Shown here: in pieces, positions 18,133 through 27,011 of the stretch | Layout: each line of letters opens with the position of its first letter | Numbering within the stretch: position 1 is the stretch's first letter | Assembly (NCBI GenBank): GCA_965204715.1 | Contig: OZ242009.1 | Coordinates: 1,178,001-1,242,000, forward strand | Direction of reading: 5' to 3' | Source of the DNA: CATOSP01 sp965204715 | GTDB lineage: Bacteria > Chloroflexota > Dehalococcoidia > Lucifugimonadales > UBA3495 | Length of the DNA stretch: 64,000 nucleotides | Translations under genes and position numbers: made by a program | Notes under the pieces: generated by a model | Databases searched by the model: none | Seen by the model: only the letters and a program-made list of their open reading frames with translations | Told to the model about the DNA's origin: nothing

Positions 18133-19054
18133 GAAACTATCTCAAAACGGTAGAGGCAGAAAGGGAGAGGGATAAGCCGGTTCGGTTAGGATGAGGGGGA
18201 ATCAGGTGAGGCGGTGAATGATGACGGGAAAGAACGAGATTCTGCCTACTATTTGGGAGGTTCCGGACGATCTCTGGGAGCAGATTCACCCGGTCATTCT
18301 GGAGATGGACCCTCCCAAGGCTACGGGACGGAAGCGGGTTCATCCCAGGCGAATTCTGGACGGCATCATATTTCGCATGCGCACCGGCTGCCACTGGAAC
18401 CGCCTGCCCCGGGAACTGGGAGACGACAGCACCATTCACCGCACTTTCCAGCGGTGGGTGGAATTGGGTGTGCTGGAGCGCATCTGGGCGGAGTTGGTAA
18501 AGGAGTGCGAGGAACTGGGTGGTGTGGATTGGGAGTGGCAGGCTGCGGATTGCGCCATGGGCAAGGCACGTTTTGGGGGGATTCAACAGGCCGCAATCCC
18601 ACGGACCGTGGCAAGGCAGGCAGCAAACGGAGCATCCTGGTCGAACGGGATGGAGGGCCGTTGAGCTTGGCAGTGGCCGGAGCCAATGTTCACGACACCA
18701 AGCTGCTGGACATGACCTTGAACGGCATAGTGGTGGAGCGTCCCGAAACCGGGACCCAGCATCTGTGCCTGGACAAGGGATACGACAACCCAACGGGCCA
18801 CGAGGCGGTGGCGACTCACGGGTACCGGGGGCACATCCGGCGTATAGGAGAGGAAAAGCTGGACGCCACAGGAGTGAAACGCCATCCGGCCCGCCGGTGG
18901 GTGGTGGAGCGCACCCTGGCTTGGCTGTCCAAGTGCCGGGCGATCCTGGTGAGGTACGACAAGAAGGCATCCAACTACATCGGGCTGATCCAACTGGCCT
19001 GCGCACTAATCTGGTACCGGCGGCAATGGCAACTCAGGGTTTTGAGATAGTTCC
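18133..19054 (+). mobile_element. complete IS5-family insertion sequence, 922 bp
   Basis: The ends are imperfect inverted repeats of about 16 bp: left GAAACTATCTCAAAAC at 18133-18148, right (reverse complement) GGAACTATCTCAAAAC at 19039-19054. The element is flanked on both sides by TAA (18130-18132 and 19055-19057), a 3-bp target duplication in keeping with IS5-type TNA targets. It holds one transposase gene in two overlapping frames. Ends, target duplication and catalytic residues all appear intact, so the copy could be recent and mobile. Confidence 0.9.
18218..19050 (+). CDS. IS5-family DDE transposase, two frames joined by frameshift
   Basis: Frame A (18218-18664) encodes the N-terminal IS5 region: IWEVPDDLWEQIHPVI, GRKRVHPRRILDGI, RMRTGCHWNRLP. 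It also carries the first catalytic Asp, in WQAADCAMGKA. Frame B, one base back, continues from about 18571 as DRGKAGSKRSILVERDGGPL with the second catalytic Asp in LDKGYD and the Glu in RWVVERTLAWL. The switch point is a T4G6 run (18571-18580). Many IS5 elements of the IS427/IS1031 type use a -1 frameshift at this place, so this is probably programmed rather than a defect. The fused protein is about 277 residues, normal for the family, and catalyses cut-and-paste transposition of the element. Confidence 0.88.
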
Positions 19055-19220
19055 TAAACTAAAGCCAAGGTGAAATGTACATATCGACAGACAGCACTGT
19101 CGGTGGACACTCATTCGGGGCCTAAAGGTGATACCAGGTGCCATGGAGTCCTCTCAGCTGTCTTCAAGATCCCACGAAACGCACATTCCGCCTTGGTATC
19201 GGTTTAGGACAATCGACTCT

Positions 19221-19236
19221 GAGGTAGTTTCTAAAC
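19221..19236 (-). repeat. solitary IS-end-like sequence
   Basis: GAGGTAGTTTCTAAAC resembles the right end of the neighbouring element plus its outer flank (GAGATAGTTCCTAAAC at 19044-19059), with three differences in 16. No transposase lies between them. It may be a leftover end of a related element. Confidence 0.35.
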
Positions 19237-19263
19237 CCAATAAAACGCGGGAGGTACAGCGAT

Positions 19264-20001
19264 ATGGTCACCGCATCGGCCCAACTGGAATCGGGAATGA
19301 CCCGGTACGCCAGTCAGGACGGTACCCAGATCGACGCCTACCTGAGCCAGCCCAGCGTCCCGGGCCAATACCCCGGCGTAATAGTCACTATGGAGGGCAT
19401 GGGGCTGGAAGACCACATGAAGGAACTCTGTCGGCGTTTCGCCGAGCAAGGCTACATCGCCATCGCTCCCGACCTGTACACCAGGGAGGGAAGGCCGACC
19501 CCCGACAGGGTCCTTGAAGTCCTCTTTTCCGTTCCCGACTCCCAGACAATGGGCGACCTAGAAGGGGCGGCCATGCTCCTCAAGGACCATGCCCACGCCA
19601 ACGGTAGAGTCGGGATCATCGGCTTCTGCTCGGGCGGACGCTACACCCTCATGTTCGCCTGCACCAGCAGCAACGTGAACGCGGCGGTGGACTCCGCCGG
19701 CGGCCACATCATTCCCGACGAATTGACCGAAGCCCGGCCCGTTGCCGCTGTGGATATGGTTGCCAACCTCAACTGCCCGCTGCTGGCTTTATTCGGCGAG
19801 GAGGACCCCAACCCTTCACCGGAACACGCCGCCCGCCTCAAGCAGGAGCTTGACGCCCACAATAAGGACTACGAGTTCGTAACCTACCCCAATGCGGGCC
19901 ACGCCTTCTTCGCCGACTACCGTCCCAGCTACCGTGCCGCCTCGGCCCAGGACATGTGGCACCGCGTACTTCTATTCTACGAGAAGCACCTGAAGGGCTA
20001 G
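19264..20001 (+). CDS. dienelactone hydrolase family protein
   Basis: A 245-residue alpha/beta hydrolase starting at ATG 19264 after GGGAGG. The catalytic triad of the dienelactone hydrolase family is visible: nucleophile C122 in GFCSGGR, Asp in GEEDPNPS, and His in NAGHAFF near the C-terminus. A cysteine nucleophile is the hallmark of true dienelactone-hydrolase-like enzymes, which open lactone or ester rings such as 4-carboxymethylenebutenolide in aromatic degradation. There is no signal peptide, so it acts in the cytoplasm. The neighbours, an aldo/keto reductase and an amidohydrolase, suggest catabolism of organic acids or aromatics, but no ring-cleavage genes are present, so the substrate is open. 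Confidence 0.9.
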   Translation: MVTASAQLESGMTRYASQDGTQIDAYLSQPSVPGQYPGVIVTMEGMGLEDHMKELCRRFAEQGYIAIAPDLYTREGRPTPDRVLEVLFSVPDSQTMGDLEGAAMLLKDHAHANGRVGIIGFCSGGRYTLMFACTSSNVNAAVDSAGGHIIPDELTEARPVAAVDMVANLNCPLLALFGEEDPNPSPEHAARLKQELDAHNKDYEFVTYPNAGHAFFADYRPSYRAASAQDMWHRVLLFYEKHLKG

Positions 20002-20382
20002 ACCCGGGCTTCATCGCTCGCTCAAAGAAACCAGCAAGACCGGGCCAGTTGCAGGGCTACAGCACTCCAAACGTCTGTGCGAGGTTCCTGAGTTGCCTAG
20101 AGTTGTCACTTCAGGAGGCCGCATATGCCAATCAGGTTGGAGACTCTATCGAAAGCCCTCTCTTGCCGACCAGACTTTCAGTTTCGATGGTCTGCCACCC
20201 TACCATCACGTCCCGCGCCCTGAGGACTGGCCCATCTCGCCGGTGGCTTATTGCGGGTTCAGTCTCAAGCCGGTGGGATTCTTCGACACTAGCCCAGTGC
20301 TCGACGTGCCCCCCAGCGCCCACCACAACGGCGCATGCCATACCTGATCAGCCGTCTACTACATCTGGCAAACTTACCTCTG
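20002..20382. other. intergenic region without a supported gene
   Basis: About 380 bp between the convergent dienelactone hydrolase and aldo/keto reductase genes. Short frames occur on both strands but none has a start site or pattern. No strong terminator hairpin was found. Confidence 0.4.
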
Positions 20383-21375
20383 CTATTCCGGCGGGTCGAT
20401 GACTATGTCCGGGTGGGTGTCCACCCCGTAGCGGGCGAATAAATCGTCGATCTGCTCCATCTCCGCGCCCGACAGCGCCCACTCCAGGCCGGAGACGTTG
20501 TCCTCGACCTCCTGAACGGTGCGCATCCCCACCAGCGCGACGCTTACGGCGGGGTTAGTGAGGACCCATCGCAACGCAAGGTGCGGCATCCCCTTGCCCC
20601 TTGCCGCGGCGATTGGCTTGAGTTCCTCCACGACTTGCAGGTTCCGCTGGAAGTGCTCCTCGGCGAACACTCCCACATTCCACCCGGGACGCCCGCCCGT
20701 GGAGCGCCAGTCGTTGTTCCCGAACCGGGTTTCCGCAGTGAACGTGCCGGACAGCAGGCCGAAAGCCAACGGTCCATAGACCATCACGCCGGTGCCCTGC
20801 TGCTGGCAATAGGGGAAAATCTCCTGCTCCATGCGCCGGTCGAACATGTTAAGGCCGTACTGCACCACGTCCACGCTTCGGAACCCCTCGCACTCCCTGA
20901 TCTGGTCGAGGGTGAAGTTGGATATGCCAACGGCGCGGACCTTGCCCTGCTGCACCAGGCTGTCCAGCGCGTGCATGGTCTCCTCGAATGGGGTGTTCAC
21001 GTCGGGCCAGTGAATGAGCAGCACGTCCAGGTAATCCGTCCCCAGGTTGCTCAGACTCTCCTCCACCGATGCGAAGATAGACACCATGCGGCTGTCCCTG
21101 CCCTTGGGCCGGTCCGCATAGCCAACCCCGCACTTGGTAACGACGACCACGTCCTTGCGCCTCGATCCCAGCGCCCGGCCCAGCACGCTCTCCGACTCCC
21201 CCCTGCCATAGGCGGGGGCAGTGTCGAAACAGTTGACGCCCAGGTCGATGGCGCGGTTGACTGCGGCGGCGATCTCCGACCCGTCAACGTCCCCGTAGGT
21301 CCCGCCCATCTCCCAGCACCCGAAACCGAGGGCCGAAACCGTCATATCCGTCGGTCCGAATCTTCGATATTCCAT
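20383..21375 (-). CDS. aldo/keto reductase
   Basis: A 330-residue NAD(P)H-dependent oxidoreductase of the aldo/keto reductase family. I place the start at ATG 21375 (MEYRRFGPTDMTVS), with AGGAG ten bases upstream; the frame extends 45 codons further but without family similarity. The catalytic tetrad is present: Asp and Tyr in FDTAPAYGRGES, Lys in VVTKCG and His in LIHWPD. The C-terminal half has the cofactor-loop signature (ALRWVLTNPAVSVALVGMRT). Such enzymes reduce aldehydes or ketones to alcohols in the cytoplasm. It is divergently arranged with the amidohydrolase gene over about 240 bp, so both may share a control region. Confidence 0.93.
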   Translation of the reverse strand: MEYRRFGPTDMTVSALGFGCWEMGGTYGDVDGSEIAAAVNRAIDLGVNCFDTAPAYGRGESESVLGRALGSRRKDVVVVTKCGVGYADRPKGRDSRMVSIFASVEESLSNLGTDYLDVLLIHWPDVNTPFEETMHALDSLVQQGKVRAVGISNFTLDQIRECEGFRSVDVVQYGLNMFDRRMEQEIFPYCQQQGTGVMVYGPLAFGLLSGTFTAETRFGNNDWRSTGGRPGWNVGVFAEEHFQRNLQVVEELKPIAAARGKGMPHLALRWVLTNPAVSVALVGMRTVQEVEDNVSGLEWALSGAEMEQIDDLFARYGVDTHPDIVIDPPE

Positions 21376-21613
21376 ACACTTACCGCTCCTGACGAGTGAA
21401 GAATTTGCAGATTGGATTGACCAGTTACGATTCCGCGTCAAGCTACATGCCTGCACGTTGACAATCGCCACCCGCATTGCTAGATTATCCGCATTGCCAC
21501 GCAGAAACAACTATGCTATTGCGCACACCATTTCCCCGCCGGAAACGCGGATCCTCTGCGAGACGGGGACCGCTTCACTCGCTGAGGATCCGTATCTCAA
21601 GAGGAGGTCCGCC

Positions 21614-22948
21614 GTGCCGGTCCAGAGATTCAGGCCAATGACCAAGGATTTCCCCACCTTCGACTGCGATGCCCACATCGTTGAACCCGCCAGGGTCTGG
21701 GAACGGGCCGCGGACAGCCTCACCAGGGACGAACTAGACGCCCTGAAGGCCACCATGTGGTATGAGCCCGAGACGAAGCAGTTGCTGGTGAACGGCAAGG
21801 CCGACGTGAACAGCTTCGCCCCGGAGCCAAGGACCGGCCCCGGGGCCATCGACATCGTAAGGCTGGCCGGACCCGGCCTGAAGCACGACATCCAGCGCGC
21901 CTTCAACGTCCGTAACCTCAGTCCCGAGACCGCGCTGACCAAAGAGCAGTCGGACTACCTGGCCCACGCCGGGGCCGACGAGCCGGGGCCGCGGCTTAGA
22001 GACATGGACGTCCAGGGCATCGACCAGGTGATGATCATTCCCACCAGCATCGACACCTATCCCTGGCTCCAGAACGCCCTCGGCGCGCGGGCCATGTGCA
22101 AGGCTTATAACGACTGGGCCTATGAATACACCCAGGAGGACCCGGAGCGGCTATTCTTCGCCGCCCTCATCCCCATGCAGAGTCCCCAGTTCGCCGCAGA
22201 AGAGGTCTACCGCGTCGCCGCCAGGGGATGCCGGGTCGCCCTCATCCGGCCAATGGACGCGATGGGCAACTACCCGATCCAGCCCAAGTACGAGACCGTG
22301 TGGAACGCGCTGGAGGATACGGGGCTGGTCTATGGAATGCACCCGTTCCCGGCGTCGGGGATTGCCAAGCCCCCCGGCTATTCCGACCAGTACTCGGGCG
22401 CGGAGCTTATCAGGAAGACCATTTCCACCTCCGGCCTGCCCCACACCTTCCTTTCCAACGTGCAGAACTTCCAGGCGGAGGCGGCCCTGTGGGTGACGAT
22501 GGTGCTGATGTCCGGCTTCTTCGAGCGTCATCCCAAGATCAATGCGGCGGTGTTCGAGGCGTCCTCCACCTGGCTCAGCTTCCTGCTGGACGAATGCGAC
22601 AAGATCTACAGGCTCTATCGCAACGAGCGCCAACTGCCCCCGCTGAAGCAGTTGCCCAGCGAGACATTCTTCCAGCACTGCGTCACCGGCTTTGAGGGGG
22701 ACGAGGCGCCGCCCTCGCGCCTGCCCGACTTCTACCGGGACATCCTGGCCTGGGCCTCGGATGTCTACCACCACGACGGGGATGATGCCTGGAGGGCCAT
22801 AGAGACGATGGAGGAATGCGAGTTGCCCATCGAGGACCAGGCCCGGTTCCTGGGGGCAAACGCGCGCAGGCTCTACAATATCGAGCCGCCCAACAGGATA
22901 ATCCGGGATCGGGTGACCGAAATCCACCGTCCTGACTGGTGGGCCTGA
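21614..22948 (+). CDS. amidohydrolase family 2 metal-dependent hydrolase
   Basis: About 444 residues from GTG 21614, which has AGGAGGT five bases upstream; ATG 21638 (MTKDFPTFDCDAH) is the alternative start. Family-2 amidohydrolase (COG2159, ACMSD-like) features are the N-terminal metal motif CDAHIVEP, a central barrel His in YGMHPFP, and the C-terminal catalytic Asp region ASDVYHHDG. The segment between (NDWAYEYTQEDPERLFFAALIPMQ) is typical of the group. These enzymes use a metal-bound water for decarboxylation or hydrolysis of carboxylate substrates. Beside a dienelactone hydrolase and an aldo/keto reductase it suggests a small catabolic cluster; the substrate is unknown. Confidence 0.92.
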   Translation: MPVQRFRPMTKDFPTFDCDAHIVEPARVWERAADSLTRDELDALKATMWYEPETKQLLVNGKADVNSFAPEPRTGPGAIDIVRLAGPGLKHDIQRAFNVRNLSPETALTKEQSDYLAHAGADEPGPRLRDMDVQGIDQVMIIPTSIDTYPWLQNALGARAMCKAYNDWAYEYTQEDPERLFFAALIPMQSPQFAAEEVYRVAARGCRVALIRPMDAMGNYPIQPKYETVWNALEDTGLVYGMHPFPASGIAKPPGYSDQYSGAELIRKTISTSGLPHTFLSNVQNFQAEAALWVTMVLMSGFFERHPKINAAVFEASSTWLSFLLDECDKIYRLYRNERQLPPLKQLPSETFFQHCVTGFEGDEAPPSRLPDFYRDILAWASDVYHHDGDDAWRAIETMEECELPIEDQARFLGANARRLYNIEPPNRIIRDRVTEIHRPDWWA

Positions 22949-23139
22949 GTGCACGGTAGGTGGAACTATCTTCGAGATGTGGCTGGGGGACCTGTGAGCC
23001 TGGCCAAGTCCGCGACCCGGCTCCGGCTATTGTCGTGTTCCGAGAAGGAAGAACGCAAGAGTTTTCGGAGTGGAGACGCTGCTATGATGCGGGGGCCATC
23101 CTGGGTATTGTATCAGTTTGAATTTGCGGATTGGGGGGT

Positions 23140-23556
23140 CTACTTCCTCCCGATGTTTGACCCCTCAACTGCCCGATGTATTAACCACGTCACGAAGACC
23201 GCGCCCAAGCCGAAGACCCCCGGCAAGATATAGGCAGTTGCCGCGCTTTCCATTTGGTTGGCCCACAGCTCTATCATAATGTAGACGTGCAGTGCCTCAG
23301 CAATCACCGTGAGAATCAGGCCGACGGACAGCACGATAAACCGCCCAAGCAGGCCGCTCTCCCTGGTACGCGCAACGAGGACGATAGAGCCGACAATCGC
23401 TATTATGGCTGGCCCTAGCGTGGCGTATATAAACCCTATAAAGGTTTGCTCGCCGTTCACTGGCGGGATGCCCTTTCCACTGGAAAGCCAAGGCCCCGGC
23501 TGATAACCGGGGGCTCTGACTTCAAACTGATACAGTACCCCATCCTGGTGTCGCAT
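23140..23556 (-). CDS. four-helix membrane protein
   Basis: About 138 residues from ATG 23556, which has GGGGAAGG just before it. After a polar N-terminus (MRHQDGVLYQFEVRAPGYQ) come four hydrophobic helices at about 42-65, 72-92, 95-112 and 115-130, and a basic tail. The frame upstream of 23556 has no such pattern. Not recognised. The first codons have a related copy on the other strand at about 23085-23130 (VLYQFE), which points to a small inverted duplication at this locus. Confidence 0.6.
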   Translation of the reverse strand: MRHQDGVLYQFEVRAPGYQPGPWLSSGKGIPPVNGEQTFIGFIYATLGPAIIAIVGSIVLVARTRESGLLGRFIVLSVGLILTVIAEALHVYIMIELWANQMESAATAYILPGVFGLGAVFVTWLIHRAVEGSNIGRK

Positions 23557-23611
23557 CCTTCCCCACGATGGTAGAGTATAGCCAGTAGAGGGATGCTTTG
23601 AAAGGGGATGT

Positions 23612-23977
23612 ATGAGGGACTCGGAGCCCATGGCGTCTGCGCAACAGAAGAGACCTTTGACGCCTCCGGACCGGCCAAAGGAAGAGACGGCCCGGTTGGG
23701 CGAAGAGATATACGAACGGGACATCCGGTCGCAGGTCGAGGCCGACCGACAAGGGGAGGTCGTTGCCATAGACGTGGAGAGCGGCAACTGGGCTATTGGC
23801 GACAACGTGATTGCCGCGACGGACCGCCTCTGGGACCAACACCCGGCCGCCCATGACATCTGGTGCGTGCGCGTAGGGTACCGGGCGTTGCACCAAGTTT
23901 TCTCGCGCTTCCGCAAAATGGTAGAGGGCAATTTGGCTGCTCCAAACTTGCCCGGTGGTGTAGAATGTCCGTCGTAG
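23612..23977 (+). CDS. small protein paralogous to the partner of the clan-AA protease
   Basis: 121 residues from ATG 23612 after AAGGGGA. The core EETARLGEEIYERDI, EVVAIDVESGNWAIGD and VRVGYRAL matches the 96-residue protein at 30527-30817 almost throughout. Proteins of this kind often precede a clan-AA aspartic protease gene; here that partner is missing and a Uma2 nuclease gene follows about 95 bp later. The last 25 residues are unlike the paralogue and may be a frameshifted tail. An antitoxin-like or adaptor role is possible, not shown. Confidence 0.6.
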   Translation: MRDSEPMASAQQKRPLTPPDRPKEETARLGEEIYERDIRSQVEADRQGEVVAIDVESGNWAIGDNVIAATDRLWDQHPAAHDIWCVRVGYRALHQVFSRFRKMVEGNLAAPNLPGGVECPS

Positions 23978-24071
23978 GAGAACGTATTAGAAGGGAAGCC
24001 AGAGCGCGGCGAGACCAGCCCGGGAGCTTGTCGAAGAACGGGACGGTCAGCCGCCGATTGCCAGGTGCGAG

Positions 24072-24878
24072 ATGACCACGCCCAAGACCAGCGCCAAGAC
24101 GCCGCCAGCCCCAGGCCAATTCCGCTTGCCGGACCCGCCCCGGCGTGAGCCCGACGAGATGACCCAGTACGACCACCTGTTCAAGACCGGCAACTCCCGC
24201 TACTTGGCCATCCACCTGGGGCGCCCGGACACCACCCTGGTAGAGGCTGACCGCTGGATTGTTCCTGACGCCAGCTTCAACAAGTCCCGCGCCCGGCGGC
24301 CCGACCTGCTGGTCGCCTTCGGCGTGGACCCGGACGCCTACGAACTCAGCAATGGTTACGTTGTTGCGGAGCAGGGGAAGCCGCCGGACTTCGTGCTGGA
24401 AGTGGCGTCGGAGAGCACGGCGGACGTTGACGTGGGAGTCAAGCGGCGGGACTACGCCGCCCTGGGAATCCCGGAATACTGGCGGTTCGACCAGACGGAG
24501 ACCGGCCGGTATCACGGTGAGAGGCTGGCTGGCGACCGGTTGGCGGAGGACGAATACATCGCCATTGACATTGAAGAGTTGTCGGACGGCAGCTTGCGAG
24601 GATACAGCCCGGCGCTGAACCTGTACCTGCACTGGGAGCAGAGCGAGTTGGTCTTCTACGACCCGGCCACGGGCCAGCGCATCGCCACCTTTGAAGATGA
24701 ACGCTCCCGCGCCGACAGCGCCCAGGCCGAACTCAGTCTGGAGCGAGAGGCCCGTGTCACCGAGCAGGCCCGCGCCGACACTGCTGAGGCCCGCGCCGAC
24801 GCTGCCCAGGCCGAACTCACCGCCGAGCGCGCCCGGGTTCGGGATCTGGAGGAACAACTGCGCCGCCAGGGTTCCTGA
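24072..24878 (+). CDS. Uma2 family endonuclease with C-terminal coiled coil
   Basis: A 268-residue protein of the Uma2 (DUF820) branch of the PD-(D/E)xK nucleases. The active-site signature is visible: Asp in RRPDLLVAFG, then PPDFVLEVASEST with the E-x-A motif, and the Lys-containing VKRRDYAALGIPEYWRFD. The C-terminal 65 residues are an Ala/Glu/Arg-rich heptad region (ADTAEARADAAQAELTAERA), which often follows this domain and should form a coiled coil. The biological role of Uma2 proteins is not settled; they occur in large numbers in Chloroflexota and cyanobacteria. The start is ATG 24072. The gene follows the small DUF-like gene on the same strand. Confidence 0.88.
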   Translation: MTTPKTSAKTPPAPGQFRLPDPPRREPDEMTQYDHLFKTGNSRYLAIHLGRPDTTLVEADRWIVPDASFNKSRARRPDLLVAFGVDPDAYELSNGYVVAEQGKPPDFVLEVASESTADVDVGVKRRDYAALGIPEYWRFDQTETGRYHGERLAGDRLAEDEYIAIDIEELSDGSLRGYSPALNLYLHWEQSELVFYDPATGQRIATFEDERSRADSAQAELSLEREARVTEQARADTAEARADAAQAELTAERARVRDLEEQLRRQGS

Positions 24879-24948
24879 CGCCGCAAGGTAGGCCAGTCTC
24901 GCAGGGGCAAACCGCCCTGCAAGGCACATATGGGCTGGAGCGCAGCTT

Positions 24949-25190
24949 ACTGGTCCGTATCCGAAAGGGCATCAGCCGTCTCCCCCGCCGCCATCCGGTA
25001 GCCCACCCGTGGCTCGGTGATGATGTACCTGGGGACCTGGGCATCGTCCCCCAGCTTGGTGCGATTGGCGAAACTGACCTCAGTGGCGGCGTGGACCGTG
25101 GGAAAGGTCTGTCCTGACCACTTTCAGTAACCTGCCGACCAGCCCACTCGCTCACCAATCCCAAGGCAGCCCGCAGTTTGCCGATCAATC
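24949..25190 (-). pseudogene. OmpR-type winged-helix regulator C-terminus remnant
   Basis: Read leftwards, nucleotides 25070-24949 spell the end of a winged-helix output domain (TKLGDDAQVPRYIITEPRVGYRM) and stop. It matches the C-terminus of the 784-residue hybrid kinase at 34509 (RKLGEDGDNPKYIFAEPRVGYRM). Up to 25190, in another frame, a degraded match (VGRLLKVVRTDL) recalls the preceding helix region. No start and no receiver remain. It is one of several relics of this regulator family in the window. Confidence 0.7.
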
Positions 25191-25329
25191 ATCACCACCT
25201 TCCCACCAGGCAATCACTCATTTCAACACCCTGCTAGGCCTGTAAACGGGATGTTGTTGCATTGTGGTATTCGCTCAAGCATCGAATTACCTCCAAGCGT
25301 CGGCTTGCGCTAGGCAGGTATCAAAACTG

Positions 25330-25485
25330 TCAACGGTGCTTTTCAGGGCCTTCGTCTATTATAACCGCCACGAGGAGTTGCTCATCCAGATCGTCGGGGT
25401 ATTGCTGGTGAATCGTCATATCCCGCAACAGGTCATGAGCACGCTTGTCATGCGTTGAGTTCGTCAATCTACACGTGGGCCGAGT
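25330..25485 (-). pseudogene. possible gene remnant without a start
   Basis: A minus-strand frame without a good start reads DKRAHDLLRDMTIHQQYPDD, then LDEQLLVAVIIDEGPEKHR, and stops at 25330. The acidic, helix-like pattern looks like real protein, but only about 50 codons are open and no ribosome site is visible. It could be the tail of a lost gene. Not recognised. Confidence 0.3.
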
Positions 25486-25578
25486 GCCATCCCGCAGAGG
25501 GAGACGGCACCTATGGGTCTAGCGGGGCGGACTCAATCTAGTGCCCTCGCTGCCGCTAGTGGGTCGAATGTTATGGGT

Positions 25579-26436
25579 TTAGCGTGGGTATGCATGCCGG
25601 CCCCGATCTACTCCAACTCGGCGTTCGGCTCGCGCCTTTTTCCTAGCTGAAATGCTTTTCTGTCGGAGCCTCCTAGCCCAGGATTGGATTCCGATATCCT
25701 TAGACTCCCTTTCACAGGTCCGCACCGCGGCAAGAAGCACTTTATCGTTGAGATTTTCGATGACTTCAAGCCGCTGGCGAACAGGTCCCCGGCTCACCCA
25801 CTCCGCTGCATCCCACGCCGGGTCAAGTTTGCTCTGGGCCAGTACCGCTTTTCTTGCCTCCTCATCAATGCGGGAACCTATGTCTTTTGGGGTCCCGCCA
25901 GATATGAGACACAGTAGCGCAAGGATGATCTCACGATAGATATTGACAATCATCCCGTACTTGTTATCGCCGCCTTCGATACTCACATATCTGTTTACAT
26001 TGAAGACATCGGCGCTGCCGTATTCCTCGAAATAGTCGATGATATTCATGTAAGGCCGAACGAATGCGATAAGTTGGACGGCACTTTCATAGCATCGCTC
26101 AAGTGCGTCGAATGCTACTGTATTGTATTGCTGAACGTCCGACAGCAATTTGTGCAGTTCGTGCCCACGAGAACGCACCTGCCTCTCTGGCATCCCGCCA
26201 TCGAGTAGAATTGCCTTCAGTCCCTTCTCGATTGCTTCATGAGCATTCCGTGCGTCCGCCCTTGATTTAGCTTTGGAGTACGCTAGGTAAAACGGACTGG
26301 TTTGAAAGAGATTGCCGCAGAGTTCTGCTTCGGGTTGTGCGAATAAACCCTGAACACGCATGTCACGTGGCGGGTTCCCCAATTCGTCAAGGGCATACTT
26401 CAGGTCCGCCCATACGTCTTCCTTGTCCAAAAACAT
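25579..26436 (-). CDS. HEPN-like protein of unknown function
   Basis: A 285-residue soluble protein that I cannot assign firmly. Residues 45-130 look like a HEPN helical bundle: a helix with AHEAIEKGLKAILLDGG, then RQVRSRGHELHKLL, which contains an R-x6-H arrangement of the kind found in HEPN ribonucleases. Further helices run to about 240, and the end is strongly basic (RKKARAERRVGVDRGR). The start is ATG 26436 with only a weak ribosome site. Codon use looks less GC-rich than the flanks, suggesting transfer. HEPN proteins often act as RNA-cutting toxins or defence effectors; the assignment here is inference. Confidence 0.55.
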   Translation of the reverse strand: MFLDKEDVWADLKYALDELGNPPRDMRVQGLFAQPEAELCGNLFQTSPFYLAYSKAKSRADARNAHEAIEKGLKAILLDGGMPERQVRSRGHELHKLLSDVQQYNTVAFDALERCYESAVQLIAFVRPYMNIIDYFEEYGSADVFNVNRYVSIEGGDNKYGMIVNIYREIILALLCLISGGTPKDIGSRIDEEARKAVLAQSKLDPAWDAAEWVSRGPVRQRLEVIENLNDKVLLAAVRTCERESKDIGIQSWARRLRQKSISARKKARAERRVGVDRGRHAYPR

Positions 26437-26704
26437 CTTTACGTCTCGTTTTTAACCTCTGCGGGCAGGTAAGATTATATGCGATCCCACCATTCGTTGG
26501 GGGATTCCATCCGATCAACGAGAGGCAATCTATCATGAGCAGCCGTATGACTCCAGCACACTACGATGCTTCCATTGCCGCCACTAAACCGCTCTCTCCC
26601 CGCGGCTAGCAGAGTCAATGACGGTGAGTTTGCTAGAGCTTGACCGCTTTCGATGGTGCTGGTTTGAATTGGGCATCAGGCTAGACAAATCAGCGTGAGG
26701 GACT

Positions 26705-26887
26705 ATGACCGGCTTCGAGGCGTGGTTAAACGAAACCATCACCATCACGATGACACGCGATATGAAGCTACGTATCGTAGCCGGGCACCTTATAACCATC
26801 GCGGTTATAATTTATCTGGTTTCTATGCAGAGGCCGAAAGGCCCAAAGCGACGAAACCGACCGCCCCAACGAGGACCCACAGAATAA
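26705..26887 (+). CDS. possible small membrane protein
   Basis: 60 codons from ATG 26705 with GAGGG upstream. One hydrophobic helix at about 24-43 (VAGHLITIAVIIYLVSM) is followed by a basic, proline-rich tail. It overlaps by 65 bp with a minus-strand candidate that also looks membrane-like, so at most one may be real. Not recognised. Confidence 0.4.
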   Translation: MTGFEAWLNETITITMTRDMKLRIVAGHLITIAVIIYLVSMQRPKGPKRRNRPPQRGPTE

Positions 26888-27011
26888 GCCAGCCGAATGC
26901 GGAATGCCGGGTTGCATATTCCAGAACAGCCGTAGAACCGCCACCTATGACGGCTCCAGCAACAACGGCAGCACCGGTAAGAACGCTTGCTAACATACAA
27001 CCATCATACAC
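26823..27011 (-). CDS. possible small two-helix membrane protein
   Basis: 62 codons from ATG 27011 encode two Gly/Ala-rich hydrophobic segments (about 7-25 and 38-58) joined by a short polar loop, as in small hairpin membrane proteins. The ribosome site is weak. It overlaps the plus-strand candidate at 26705-26887. Both lie between two copies of a 34-bp repeat (26582 and 27146), so the segment may have been inserted as a unit. Confidence 0.4.
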   Translation of the reverse strand: MYDGCMLASVLTGAAVVAGAVIGGGSTAVLEYATRHSAFGWLILWVLVGAVGFVALGLSASA

